Under the pieces are notes generated by a model, which saw only the letters and a program-made list of their open reading frames with translations, was not told the origin of the DNA and did not search any database. A program made the position numbers and the translations under genes. From Colwellia piezophila ATCC BAA-637 (GTDB taxonomy: Bacteria > Pseudomonadota > Gammaproteobacteria > Enterobacterales > Alteromonadaceae): a stretch of DNA of 64,000 nt. Location of the stretch: NCBI RefSeq assembly GCF_000378625.1, contig NZ_KB905160.1, positions 743,848 to 807,847 of the forward strand, in the 5' to 3' direction. This document shows positions 45,034-54,044 of the stretch, piece by piece (position 1 is the first letter of the stretch; the number at the start of each line of letters is the position of its first letter).

Positions 45034-45453
45034 TTAAAATGAAATAGGCTTTCTTTTTCTCGGTACTTTTGCTTGGCTCTTATCTTGTTCAATAACAGCA
45101 TGGTCTTGCTTGGTGGCCTTACTCGGTTTTTTCTTTGATTGTGCCTTTTTCTCTGCTGTTTTAGTTTTTGCAGGCGACTGTGCTTTCTCAGGAATCGGTT
45201 CAGCTTCAGTCAATGTTTCAGCCAAATCTTCATTAATGATTAACTGAACAACTTCACCATTAAACTCAACCACATCTTCATGGTAAATCTTTTTACGTTT
45301 TTGATATTCCACTTCACCATTAAGTAAAACATAACCTTCGCTGATAACGACTTTTGCTTCGCCGCCACCACTAACCAAGTTAGCTATTTTAAGTAACTTA
45401 CATAACTCAACGGGTTGTTGGTTTAATTCAATAACTAAGTAACTGTCGGACAT
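45034..45453 (-). CDS. S4-domain RNA-binding protein (YbcJ-like) with Lys-rich tail
   Basis: A 139-residue protein. The first 70 residues are an S4-like RNA-binding fold (LCKLLKIANLVSGGGEAKVVISEGYVLLNG split as YbcJ-type blocks, then KRKKIYHEDVVEFNG). The rest is a low-complexity tail rich in Lys, Ala and Glu ending PRKRKPISF, which the ~70-residue E. coli YbcJ lacks. Likely RNA- or ribosome-associated. It lies 22 bp downstream of the small TPR-like gene and may share its transcript. Confidence 0.8.
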   Translation of the reverse strand: MSDSYLVIELNQQPVELCKLLKIANLVSGGGEAKVVISEGYVLLNGEVEYQKRKKIYHEDVVEFNGEVVQLIINEDLAETLTEAEPIPEKAQSPAKTKTAEKKAQSKKKPSKATKQDHAVIEQDKSQAKVPRKRKPISF

Positions 45454-45475
45454 AGATTTCTCGTAAACTCATTGA

Positions 45476-45892
45476 TTACTTAGTTAGTTGCGTTAATAGC
45501 TCAGTGATTTCAGTTTTCAACTCTTCGCTATCAATGCTTTGGGCAGCATCATTCGCTTTATTAGCAAACACCAGTGCCTGTTCTTTTTCTTCAAATTCAA
45601 CTTGACGTTGTGCCATTGCTAAATAAGCTGAGGCGCTAAATGTAGCTAAACTTAACTTCTCTGCTATTGCTAAAGCAACTTCATAAATATCCATGGCTTG
45701 TTCGCCATCTTCGGTAAAGTCAGCGAGTGCTTCCCATTGCAGCGGATGATCTTTTGGTGAGCCTTGATTAGTCGCACAAAGCACTTGCAGTTTTTTACAA
45801 CTGGCTAGTCTTAACTCATCATTGTCTGTGTTTGAAGCGTTGGAGATTTCTTGGCAAATACTAAGGATGTCGTTATATAGAGGAGCTTTCAT
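45476..45892 (-). CDS. small TPR-like protein of unknown function
   Basis: A 138-residue, acidic, wholly helical protein without signal peptide. Alternating Ala/Leu-rich amphipathic helices (MDIYEVALAIAEKL, SAYLAMAQRQVEFEEKEQAL, FANKANDAAQSI) have TPR-type spacing. Probably cytosolic and protein-binding. Named partners are not known. Upstream of the S4-domain gene in the same direction. Confidence 0.6.
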   Translation of the reverse strand: MKAPLYNDILSICQEISNASNTDNDELRLASCKKLQVLCATNQGSPKDHPLQWEALADFTEDGEQAMDIYEVALAIAEKLSLATFSASAYLAMAQRQVEFEEKEQALVFANKANDAAQSIDSEELKTEITELLTQLTK

Positions 45893-46210
45893 TTTAGATA
45901 CCTAAATGCAGTTAACCCAGGATAAAAGGAGGGTTATAATTTGCCGCTAATATCGCATAAATCGAGACTTTTAGATACAGAGAAAGTAAATAAGGTCGTT
46001 AATGGCTGATTAATATGACGGTTAACTCTATAAGTCATCTAGGGTTACTTGAGCTAAGTTATTAAGCATACATCAGTCATTCAAATGGCAAACATATCGA
46101 GGTCTAGAGTATTGTTTTTATTTGCAATCCAAGTAAACTGTAGCTATTGAGTTAACAGTATAATTACACAAGGTTTTATATTGTGAAACAGCCTATTTCA
46201 AAGGAATGAT

Positions 46211-47143
46211 ATGAATAAAAAACTTCTCTTGCTTGCCTGTACTTTTCCGTTTTCTGTTTTAGCCGAAGAGGGCGGCAGTGGTCATTATATGCCAGGTTCG
46301 ATGTCTTCTTTTGTGGATGGCGTACCGACAGAGCAAACTTTTATCATTCGCTTAAATATACTGAATTACCAAGGTAGTTATCAACACTCATTACCTTTTG
46401 CCGGTACAGAAGCTGCCGATGTCGATGTAAGCTCTAAAGCTATAGGCTTAACAATGCTTTATCGACCCGATATTGATTTAGGCACAAACTGGAGCTACGC
46501 GTTTAGTGCCACAATTCCTTATGTGGATATGGAAGTGAGCGCTAATGTCATCACCGATTCTGGTGGTTTTAGAAAAACAGATTCAGATAAAGCTTTAGGC
46601 GATATTATTTTAATGCCACTCATGCTTAATCAACATATTAATGCCGACTTAAATATCAATTACCGAGTTGCATTTTATGCGCCAACCGGTAGTTATACCG
46701 TGGGTTCATTGGCAAATACTGGCAAGAATTTTTGGACGGTAGAGCCCACTATCGCAGCGGTATATTTAGGTCAAAAAAATGGTATTGAAGCCAGTCTTTT
46801 TGCCGGTGTAGATTTTAATCAAGAAAATACTGATACCAAATACAAATCAGGCGTTCAGGCACATCTTGAAGGGTCATTAGCGCAACATTTTCCATTATGG
46901 GGCGGTTTAGCAGGTGCGGGTGTTACGGGCTTTTATTACAACCAGTTAACAGGCGACAGTGGTGAAGGTGCTACTTATGGCGATTTTAAAGCGCGTTCTG
47001 TTGGCGCAGGTCCAACATTGTCTTTTGTTAAAAAGGCTGGCAATACCGACATACTTGCTGAGTTAAAGTGGTTACATGAATTTAGCACCACTAAGCGTGT
47101 TAAAGGCGATACGATTTTTTTAAAAGTAATGGCTAAATTCTAA
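46211..47143 (+). CDS. outer-membrane transport protein (MetA-pathway phenol-degradation/SphA-like family)
   Basis: A 310-residue beta-barrel. The signal peptide ends at SVLAEEGG; GGSGHYMPGSMSSFVDGVP at the mature N-terminus is the hallmark of this family of outer-membrane uptake proteins for hydrophobic compounds. Other blocks are RVAFYAPTGSY, GKNFWTVEPT and a C-terminal FLKVMAKF ending in Phe. First gene of the DUF3604-HupE cluster, so the substrate may belong to that system. An AAAGGA ribosome site precedes the ATG. The 318-bp gap upstream holds no recognised feature but must carry the promoter. Confidence 0.8.
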   Translation: MNKKLLLLACTFPFSVLAEEGGSGHYMPGSMSSFVDGVPTEQTFIIRLNILNYQGSYQHSLPFAGTEAADVDVSSKAIGLTMLYRPDIDLGTNWSYAFSATIPYVDMEVSANVITDSGGFRKTDSDKALGDIILMPLMLNQHINADLNINYRVAFYAPTGSYTVGSLANTGKNFWTVEPTIAAVYLGQKNGIEASLFAGVDFNQENTDTKYKSGVQAHLEGSLAQHFPLWGGLAGAGVTGFYYNQLTGDSGEGATYGDFKARSVGAGPTLSFVKKAGNTDILAELKWLHEFSTTKRVKGDTIFLKVMAKF

Positions 47144-47206
47144 AGTTAAAAAGATTCCTAATTATAAGTAACTAATAACAAAAAAATGTCTACTAAAGGA
47201 TTAACG

Positions 47207-49144
47207 ATGAAAACAAAACTTTCAATTATTGCTTTAACGTTAACAGTCGCTTTAAGCGCTTGTTCTGAAAAAGCAACGGACGCACAAAAAGACCAAGCCC
47301 ACGTTAAAGAATTAAGTGCTGGTAACACGCAAAAAAATAAAGATGAATCGGTAGCTGCCCGAGCGTTAACCATTAAAGAGCAGGAAGACAAAGCGCCATC
47401 AAACCCGCTTAAAAATGCTTATTTTGGTGAAACCCATATGCACACCAAGTTTTCTTTGGATGCCTATATTGGTGGCAATCGCATGAGCCCACTTGATTCC
47501 TTACAATTTGCTCAAGGACAAGAGAAAACTATCAATGGCCAATTACATAAATTACATCGGCCACTCGATTTTGCCGCGACTACCGATCATGCTGAATACA
47601 TTGGTGAAATGTATACTACGTTCACTGAAGAAGCGGTAGGGCATAACCAAGCACAATTAAAAGAATTACGAGGCTTAACTGAATATAAAGACCAAATACA
47701 TTGGTTCATTAAATACGTTATATCGGTCAATCGCGGCGATGCTAAACCAGCACACCCACCCTTTTATACTGGTATTGAAAGCACCAAGAGTGCTTGGCAG
47801 ATTATTTTACAAGCCACTAAAGATGAATATAAACCTGGTGTTTTTACTACCTTAGCGGCCTTTGAATGGAGTGGCGCACCAAAAGGCGGCAATTTACATC
47901 GCAATATTCTATTCAGAGATATGGTGGTACCAGAGCATCCTGTTGGCTACGCGGACTACAATCGCGAAGAAGCTTTATGGGGATGGATGGCGCAACAAGA
48001 GAAAAAGGGCAGTACACTGCTTGCTATCCCACACAACTCCAATGCGTCTAAGCTGATGATGTTTAATCCCAATGATTCTAAAGGTAATCCTATTACTAAA
48101 GAATATGCACAGCTGCGTAGTCACTTTGAACGCACTATCGAAATGATGCAAATCAAAGGCAACTCTGAGGTGCATCGCAAATTTTGGCCAGCCGATGAAT
48201 TTGCTGATTTTGAAAATGCTGATTCGATAGAAAAATTTAGTAAACGCACTTTAGATAAACGTAATTTTGTTCGTTGGGGCATTATTGAAGGTTTAAAACA
48301 CTATCAAAACATTGGCGTTAACCCGTATAAGTTAGGTTTTAATGGCGGTACTGACAGCCACAACGGTTTGATGGCAGATGTGGCCGAAGACAATTACATC
48401 GGCGGTCATGGCGCGGCGGATAATACCCCAGAATTACGCAGAACGGGCCAAGTACCTGAATGGCTGGATGCTAAAGATGAAAGTATCGGCTCTATTACTG
48501 GCGTATGGGCGACAAAGAATACTCGTGGCGAAATTTGGGATGCCATGTATAACCGCGAGGTCTACGGCACTTCTGGACCAAGAATTCAGGTTAGAATTTT
48601 TGCCGGTGAGCATTTAACCACTAATCATAACGACATCAATGCCATGGTCAAAGAAGGCTACGACAAAGGTGTGCCTATGGGCGGTACTATTACGGGCGCA
48701 ACAAGCGCTCCGGTATTCAATGTTTGGGCGGCTAAAGACAGCATAGGCGCTAATTTGGACCGTATTCAAATAATTAAAGGTTGGGTCGATCAAGAAGGCG
48801 AGCAACATGAAAAAATCATCAATGTGGTTTGGTCAGATAATCGTAAGGTTGACCCGCAAGGTAATTTATCTAAGGTTGGCAATACCGTTGATTTAGCAAC
48901 AGCGAAATATACTAACAGTATTGGTAGTACTATGTTGATGGGCAGCTTTACTGATGAAGAATTTAACAGTGAATTGCCAACACTTTATTATGCGCGTGTC
49001 ATTGAAATACCAACACCACGTTGGAGTACCTATGACGCGGTACGTAATAACTTGCCATTATTAACCGATGTTCAAGCGACTATTCAAGAGCGCGCTTGGA
49101 GTTCTCCGATTTGGTTTATGCCAAACAAAGAAGCTAAGCACTAG
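47207..49144 (+). CDS. DUF3604-family lipoprotein (PHP-like metallohydrolase), copy 1
   Basis: A 645-residue lipoprotein; the ATG at 47207 follows AAAGGA and gives a signal ending ALSAC (Cys 19). The DUF3604 domain has PHP-like metal motifs: FGETHMHTKFSLDA (~73), ATTDHAEY, AIPHNSN and GGTDSHNG. The C-terminal part contains WATKNTRGEIWDAMYNREVY and GTSGPRIQVRIFAG. Probably a periplasmic or outer-membrane metal-dependent hydrolase or phosphoesterase; no substrate is known to me. Part of a plus-strand operon with HupE, a second DUF3604 and a parvulin. Confidence 0.85.
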   Translation: MKTKLSIIALTLTVALSACSEKATDAQKDQAHVKELSAGNTQKNKDESVAARALTIKEQEDKAPSNPLKNAYFGETHMHTKFSLDAYIGGNRMSPLDSLQFAQGQEKTINGQLHKLHRPLDFAATTDHAEYIGEMYTTFTEEAVGHNQAQLKELRGLTEYKDQIHWFIKYVISVNRGDAKPAHPPFYTGIESTKSAWQIILQATKDEYKPGVFTTLAAFEWSGAPKGGNLHRNILFRDMVVPEHPVGYADYNREEALWGWMAQQEKKGSTLLAIPHNSNASKLMMFNPNDSKGNPITKEYAQLRSHFERTIEMMQIKGNSEVHRKFWPADEFADFENADSIEKFSKRTLDKRNFVRWGIIEGLKHYQNIGVNPYKLGFNGGTDSHNGLMADVAEDNYIGGHGAADNTPELRRTGQVPEWLDAKDESIGSITGVWATKNTRGEIWDAMYNREVYGTSGPRIQVRIFAGEHLTTNHNDINAMVKEGYDKGVPMGGTITGATSAPVFNVWAAKDSIGANLDRIQIIKGWVDQEGEQHEKIINVVWSDNRKVDPQGNLSKVGNTVDLATAKYTNSIGSTMLMGSFTDEEFNSELPTLYYARVIEIPTPRWSTYDAVRNNLPLLTDVQATIQERAWSSPIWFMPNKEAKH

Positions 49145-49154
49145 GTAAATAGAC

Positions 49155-50261
49155 GTGTCAAAATCTGGTAGTAAAAAACCAACAACCCCTCACTTTAGCG
49201 GGGTTGTTTCATCGGTGTTTGCGCTATTGCTGCTTATTTTTATGAGCAATATGGCTTACGGTAATCAAATTCAATTAGTTTATTTACAAATTGAACAAAT
49301 TACCACGCAGGTTGACAAGTTAGCCAATGTTGAAGTTGCAGACAGTGTTGAAAGTTCAGCCAGCGGTGACGGTGCGGACTCGCAACGTACCTACCAAGCC
49401 ATGTGGAAACAACCGGCGAAGACTAGCAATGTGCCATTGAACTTACAATTTAGTGATGGCGTCAAAATCATCAAAAAGTTGCCCGCTGTTTTAAGCAATG
49501 GCTCGAACATTCAATACTTCACTTTAACGACAGCTCAGGGGCTAGCTGGGCAGAGTATCACCGTCGTTAATCTCGAAAAAACCAATGTTGAGGTGATGTT
49601 AAAATATACTAATTTACAGGGTGATTATTCTATTAGAATAACGCCGGCCTCGCCAAGTTATACTTTTATAAAATCCCCGTCATCATGGCAGACCATACAA
49701 AGTTATACCTTCTTTGGTATTGAGCATATTTTAGAAGGTTATGATCATCTGTTGTTCGTTTTATGCTTATTGTTGATTGCCTCAACGTTAAGAAAATTAT
49801 TATGGGCTATCACCGGCTTTACCCTCGCTCATTCAATTACCTTAGTGTTAAGTACGCTAAATATAGTGCAATTACCCATCGTAGTGGTGGAAGCGGTGAT
49901 CGCCTTGAGTATTGTATTTTTAGCGACAGAAATAGCAAAAAACGCCATCAATAAATCGCCACAATGCTCGTTAAGCTATCGTTATCCCGTGGCCGTATCG
50001 AGCAGCTTTGGTTTATTGCATGGTTTTGGTTTTGCATCCGTTTTACTCGAGTTAGGCTTACCGAAAAACGATCAGTTACTTGCTTTAGGATTTTTTAATC
50101 TCGGTGTCGAAATAGGGCAGGTACTTTTTATTGCCGTTGTACTGTTGTTAATGTCGGCGATTAGAAAAATGATAGATATTAGAAAACATGAAAAAATCAA
50201 CGCCTATATGATTGGCTCCATTGCCAGTATGTGGTTGATAGAAAGAGTAATGCAATTTTGA
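49155..50261 (+). CDS. HupE/UreJ-family membrane protein
   Basis: A 368-residue protein with a GTG start 10 bp after copy 1 of DUF3604. An N-terminal signal/anchor (~18-38) is followed by a periplasmic domain (~40-180) and a six-helix C-terminal HupE/UreJ_2 domain. Its conserved histidines are FGIEHILEGYDHLLFV, TGFTLAHSITLVL, FGLLHGFGFAS and the FFNLGVEIGQ block. HupE/UreJ proteins are linked to nickel or cobalt uptake; here the neighbours suggest metal supply to the DUF3604 proteins. Confidence 0.85.
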   Translation: MSKSGSKKPTTPHFSGVVSSVFALLLLIFMSNMAYGNQIQLVYLQIEQITTQVDKLANVEVADSVESSASGDGADSQRTYQAMWKQPAKTSNVPLNLQFSDGVKIIKKLPAVLSNGSNIQYFTLTTAQGLAGQSITVVNLEKTNVEVMLKYTNLQGDYSIRITPASPSYTFIKSPSSWQTIQSYTFFGIEHILEGYDHLLFVLCLLLIASTLRKLLWAITGFTLAHSITLVLSTLNIVQLPIVVVEAVIALSIVFLATEIAKNAINKSPQCSLSYRYPVAVSSSFGLLHGFGFASVLLELGLPKNDQLLALGFFNLGVEIGQVLFIAVVLLLMSAIRKMIDIRKHEKINAYMIGSIASMWLIERVMQF

Positions 50262-50331
50262 TTTATAAGTAGCTCGATAATTAACATGGCTACTTCAATT
50301 TTAAATGGATAAATATAAATAGGGACTTAAC

Positions 50332-52350
50332 ATGTTTAAAAAATCACTGTTGGCACTGTGTATTGCCAGTATCAGCCTAGCCGCTTGTGGTGAAAAAGAT
50401 AAAGTAGCATCATCGAATTCAGCAATACTCGAACCAGTAGTAATCGAATCAATCACTAAATCAGAAACTCAGTCAGCAGATGTCAACGCTGATAAAGTAA
50501 CCGCTAAAACTAAGGTGAAATTTTCACCTTACGCCGATAGAGACTATCCTACGCAGTTACTCTTTGGTGAAACTCATATCCATTCCGCCTTATCCGCGGA
50601 TGCTGGCGGTGGTGGCACGACTTTACTGCCTCGTGATTTATATCGTTTTGCTCTTGGCGAGCAGGTATTAAGCAATACTAGTCAACCGGTTAAATTAGAC
50701 CGACCATTAGACTTTATTTGTTTAACAGAACATACCGATGGTATGGGGGTGATCACCGATATTTTAAAAGGCACTGAAAATATCTTGGCCGATGAACAAG
50801 GTGCCAAATTTCATCAACGCTTTAGTAAAGGTGGCGCCGAGGCTAAACAAGCCTCGTTTGATTTGATCTCAGCCTTTGCTAACGGTGAACTCTCTAGTGC
50901 CTTAGTGTATCAACCAGGCAATCCGGGTTACAGCCGTACTTGGCAAGATTTAGTACAAGCGGCAGAAGAATTTAATGAGCCACATAAGTTTACTACCATG
51001 ATTTCCTATGAATGGACCTCTATGGTTAAGGGCAATAACTTGCATCGTAATATCATTTTACGTGATGGCCCAGACCGAGCTTTGCAAGTATTGCCTTTTA
51101 CCATGACACCACCCATTGGTAGCCCAAATCCACAAGATTTGTGGAAATGGCTAGCTGATTATGAAGAAAACACTGGCGGTAAGGCAATCGCTATTCCTCA
51201 CAATGGTAACTTATCCAATGGTTGGTTATTTGCTCTGCAAGATGATTTTAACCATGGGGCAAAGTTTGATTTGGCTTATGTTACCGAGCGTGCAAAATGG
51301 GAGAAACTGGTCGAGGTAGGTCAAACTAAAGGTGATAGTGAAACTCATGCCAAATTATCACCGAATGATGAATTCGCCGATTATGAAACGTGGGACTTTG
51401 GTAACCTTGATTTAACCACCAAAAAAACAGATGCCATGTTAGCAACGGAATATACTCGTTCAACACTAAAAAATGGTTTGCTATTAGACACTGAACTGGG
51501 TGTTAACCCCTTTAAATTAGGTTTTGTTGGTGGCGGTGATTTGCACACCTCATTAGTGACTCAAGATGATGATAATTTTTTTGGTGCTTTTGCTTGGATG
51601 GAACCGTCGAAAAAACGCCTCAACCAGCCAGGTAAGTACAATAAAAAGTTAGATATAGGTTATGACGCATGGCGTTATGCGACACCGGGTCCAACGGCTG
51701 TTTGGGCAACATCAAATACTCGTGCAGGTATTTTTGATGCCATGAAACGTAAAGAAGTTTATGCCACCACAGGACCACGTATTCGCCTTAGGGTTTTTGC
51801 TGGTTATGATTTCATGCAGAGCGATCTAAAACAACGCGATATAGCTAGTATTGGTTATGAAAAAGGTGTGCCTATGGGCGGTGATTTGACCAATGCTAAA
51901 GAGGGGCAAACGCCGAGTTTATTAATTCGTGCCTTGCGCGATCCTGACGGTGCCAACCTAGACCGAGTACAAGTGATCAAAGGCTGGGTGGATAGCAAGG
52001 GTAAAGCCCATGAGAAAGTCTATGACGTTGCTTGGTCAGGTAAAAAATCAGGTGAGCGTAAAATCAATGCTAAAGGTAAGTTAGCTGCCGTTGGTGATAC
52101 CGTTGATTTATCCATACCAACTTGGACCAATACCATAGGCTCAGCCCAGCTAGAAACCTTGTGGACTGATCCAAACTTTGATGCTTTAGAAAAAGCGTTT
52201 TATTATGTCCGCGCCATTGAAATCCCTACACCGCGTTGGACCGCTTATGATGCCGTCCGTTATCAAGTTACCTCTATGCCTAAAGGCATTAAGCTAAAAA
52301 CTCAAGAGCGCGCTTACACTTCGCCAATTTGGTATAACTCTAAAGGCTAA
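50332..52350 (+). CDS. DUF3604-family lipoprotein (PHP-like metallohydrolase), copy 2
   Basis: A 672-residue paralogue of the 47207 protein: lipobox SLAAC (Cys 19), then the metal motifs LFGETHIHSALSADAGGGG (~77), CLTEHTDG, AIPHNGN and GGGDLHTS. Two putative ligand positions differ from copy 1 (TEH for TDH, GDLH for TDSH), so the copies may differ in metal or substrate. The C-terminal block ATSNTRAGIFDAMKRKEVY matches copy 1. Located after hupE in the same operon. Confidence 0.85.
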   Translation: MFKKSLLALCIASISLAACGEKDKVASSNSAILEPVVIESITKSETQSADVNADKVTAKTKVKFSPYADRDYPTQLLFGETHIHSALSADAGGGGTTLLPRDLYRFALGEQVLSNTSQPVKLDRPLDFICLTEHTDGMGVITDILKGTENILADEQGAKFHQRFSKGGAEAKQASFDLISAFANGELSSALVYQPGNPGYSRTWQDLVQAAEEFNEPHKFTTMISYEWTSMVKGNNLHRNIILRDGPDRALQVLPFTMTPPIGSPNPQDLWKWLADYEENTGGKAIAIPHNGNLSNGWLFALQDDFNHGAKFDLAYVTERAKWEKLVEVGQTKGDSETHAKLSPNDEFADYETWDFGNLDLTTKKTDAMLATEYTRSTLKNGLLLDTELGVNPFKLGFVGGGDLHTSLVTQDDDNFFGAFAWMEPSKKRLNQPGKYNKKLDIGYDAWRYATPGPTAVWATSNTRAGIFDAMKRKEVYATTGPRIRLRVFAGYDFMQSDLKQRDIASIGYEKGVPMGGDLTNAKEGQTPSLLIRALRDPDGANLDRVQVIKGWVDSKGKAHEKVYDVAWSGKKSGERKINAKGKLAAVGDTVDLSIPTWTNTIGSAQLETLWTDPNFDALEKAFYYVRAIEIPTPRWTAYDAVRYQVTSMPKGIKLKTQERAYTSPIWYNSKG

Positions 52351-52390
52351 ATTAATTAGCATTTTAAGTTAATAGAATAATAGGATAACT

Positions 52391-53239
52391 ATGAAAACCT
52401 TATTAAAAGAGCCGTTACTGCATTTTTTACTGTTGGGCGCGGCGCTTTTTTATTTTTATGCCTTGGTAAGTGATAACGAAACTAGTAACAATGAAATAAC
52501 ACTTTCAGCAGCGAAAATTGTGCAACTGAAATACAGTTTTGAAAAAACACGGCAACGACCACCAAGCCCAGAAGAATTTGATGCCTTAGTTAGCAACTAC
52601 TTTAAAGAACAAGTTGCTTACCAAAAGGGTAAAGAATTAGGTTTGCTTGATGGCGACTCTATTATTCAAAAACGTGTTCAACAAAAGTTAGAGTTTATGG
52701 TTGAAGATAGGGTGACAAGTATAGAACCAAGTGAAGAGCAATTAACGCTGTTTTTAGCAAAATACCGTGAAGAATACCGCAAAGAGCAACTATTGAGTTT
52801 TGTACAATTATATTTTAATCCGCAACACCATGACGATATTATCGGTGATATGCAGACAACGCTATCGAAAATAAAATCCTTAACAGACAGTGAACAGTCT
52901 CAAGAAAATTTATTAGCGTTATCCGATAATATCTATTTGGAATTTGAATACAAGAATATGCCGTTTTCACAAGTTGCCCGCTATTTTGGTAGTAATTTTG
53001 CCGATGCTTTAGTGACGATGGCAGCGGGTAAATGGTTGTTAGATGTAAAATCAGGTTATGGCGTGCATATTGTTAAATTGAAAACTAAACAAGGCGGTGA
53101 ACTGCAACCTTTAGCGGCGGTGCGAGGCCAAGTAAAACAAGCGTGGCTCAATGAGCAACGTAAACAAAGCTTAACTAAATTTTATCAACGCTTGTTTGTC
53201 GAATATCAAGTTAAGCCGATTCAATACCAAACGGATTAA
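52391..53239 (+). CDS. parvulin-type peptidyl-prolyl isomerase-like protein
   Basis: A 282-residue periplasmic protein anchored by one N-terminal helix (LLHFLLLGAALFYFYALV). A helical region (~40-115, RPPSPEEFDALVSNYFKEQV) and a PpiC-like domain (~120-240, LSFVQLYFNPQHH; KWLLDVKSGYGVHIVKLK) follow, with a final helix. It resembles SurA/PpiD-class folding factors found beside HupE and DUF3604 genes. Probably a dedicated chaperone for the exported members of the cluster. Confidence 0.78.
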   Translation: MKTLLKEPLLHFLLLGAALFYFYALVSDNETSNNEITLSAAKIVQLKYSFEKTRQRPPSPEEFDALVSNYFKEQVAYQKGKELGLLDGDSIIQKRVQQKLEFMVEDRVTSIEPSEEQLTLFLAKYREEYRKEQLLSFVQLYFNPQHHDDIIGDMQTTLSKIKSLTDSEQSQENLLALSDNIYLEFEYKNMPFSQVARYFGSNFADALVTMAAGKWLLDVKSGYGVHIVKLKTKQGGELQPLAAVRGQVKQAWLNEQRKQSLTKFYQRLFVEYQVKPIQYQTD

Positions 53240-53304
53240 TTAGTCTGATTGGTATAACAAATATCAATAAATTCAATGTTAAGTAAAAGGAAAATCAGCA
53301 TCAA

Positions 53305-53922
53305 ATGTCAGATATAGTTTCACAATTAGTTACCGTGTTTTTAGGTTTTTTTGCCATCATGAACCCCATTGCTAATACTGCAGCTTTTGCCGGGTTAGTG
53401 GGAAATAAGAGTAAAGAGCAACAGAAAAAAATTGCCAAAAAAGCGTTATTGATTACTTTTTTTGTTATTTTAGCTTTCTCTGTATTAGGTAATGCTATTT
53501 TTCATTTATTTGGTATTACATTACCGGCATTAAGAATAACTGGTGGTATTTTAGTGTTTATTATTGGTTATCATATGATCAATGGTAACGGCTCTAGCTT
53601 ACATTCAGCAGAGAAAGTAGAGCAGGGTGATCTCGCCGTTTCGCCTTTAGCGGTACCATTACTTGCAGGGCCTGGCACTATTGCTACAGCAATGAATTAC
53701 TCTTCTTCTGCTGGTTTTGTTGGCATACTTATTACGTTAAGTGTTTTTGCCTTGTTATGTATTATTACTTTCTTTTGTTTTGTTTACAGTAGTAAAATTC
53801 TAGCACTGATTGGTGAGGCAGGTTTAAGCATTGTGACCCGATTGATGGGGCTTATTTTGGCGGTCATTGGCGTACAAATGTTTATTGAAGGTGTGATCGC
53901 TGTTATTGATTCACTTAATTGA
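53305..53922 (+). CDS. MarC-family integral membrane protein
   Basis: A 205-residue protein with six membrane helices. It has the family blocks FFAIMNPIANTAAFAGLVGN, RITGGILVFIIGYHMI, PLAVPLLAGPGTIATAMN and GLILAVIGVQMFIEGV. Function of MarC/YhgN proteins is unknown; early links to antibiotic resistance were not confirmed. 65 bp after the parvulin gene, possibly a separate unit, with a strong terminator after it. Confidence 0.88.
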   Translation: MSDIVSQLVTVFLGFFAIMNPIANTAAFAGLVGNKSKEQQKKIAKKALLITFFVILAFSVLGNAIFHLFGITLPALRITGGILVFIIGYHMINGNGSSLHSAEKVEQGDLAVSPLAVPLLAGPGTIATAMNYSSSAGFVGILITLSVFALLCIITFFCFVYSSKILALIGEAGLSIVTRLMGLILAVIGVQMFIEGVIAVIDSLN

Positions 53923-53955
53923 CTTTAAACATTGTCAGTTAATAATGTAAATGAA

Positions 53956-53987
53956 AAGGCTGCTAAATATTACTATTTAGCAGCCTT
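53956..53987. terminator. strong bidirectional hairpin terminator
   Basis: A perfect 14-bp stem AAGGCTGCTAAATA / TATTTAGCAGCCTT over a four-base loop, between the convergent marC-like and dnaK genes. Confidence 0.85.
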
Positions 53988-54044
53988 AATTTTAACAGCT
54001 TTAGTTTTATCAGTACTGGGTTATCAATCCTACTGCTTGTTGAA

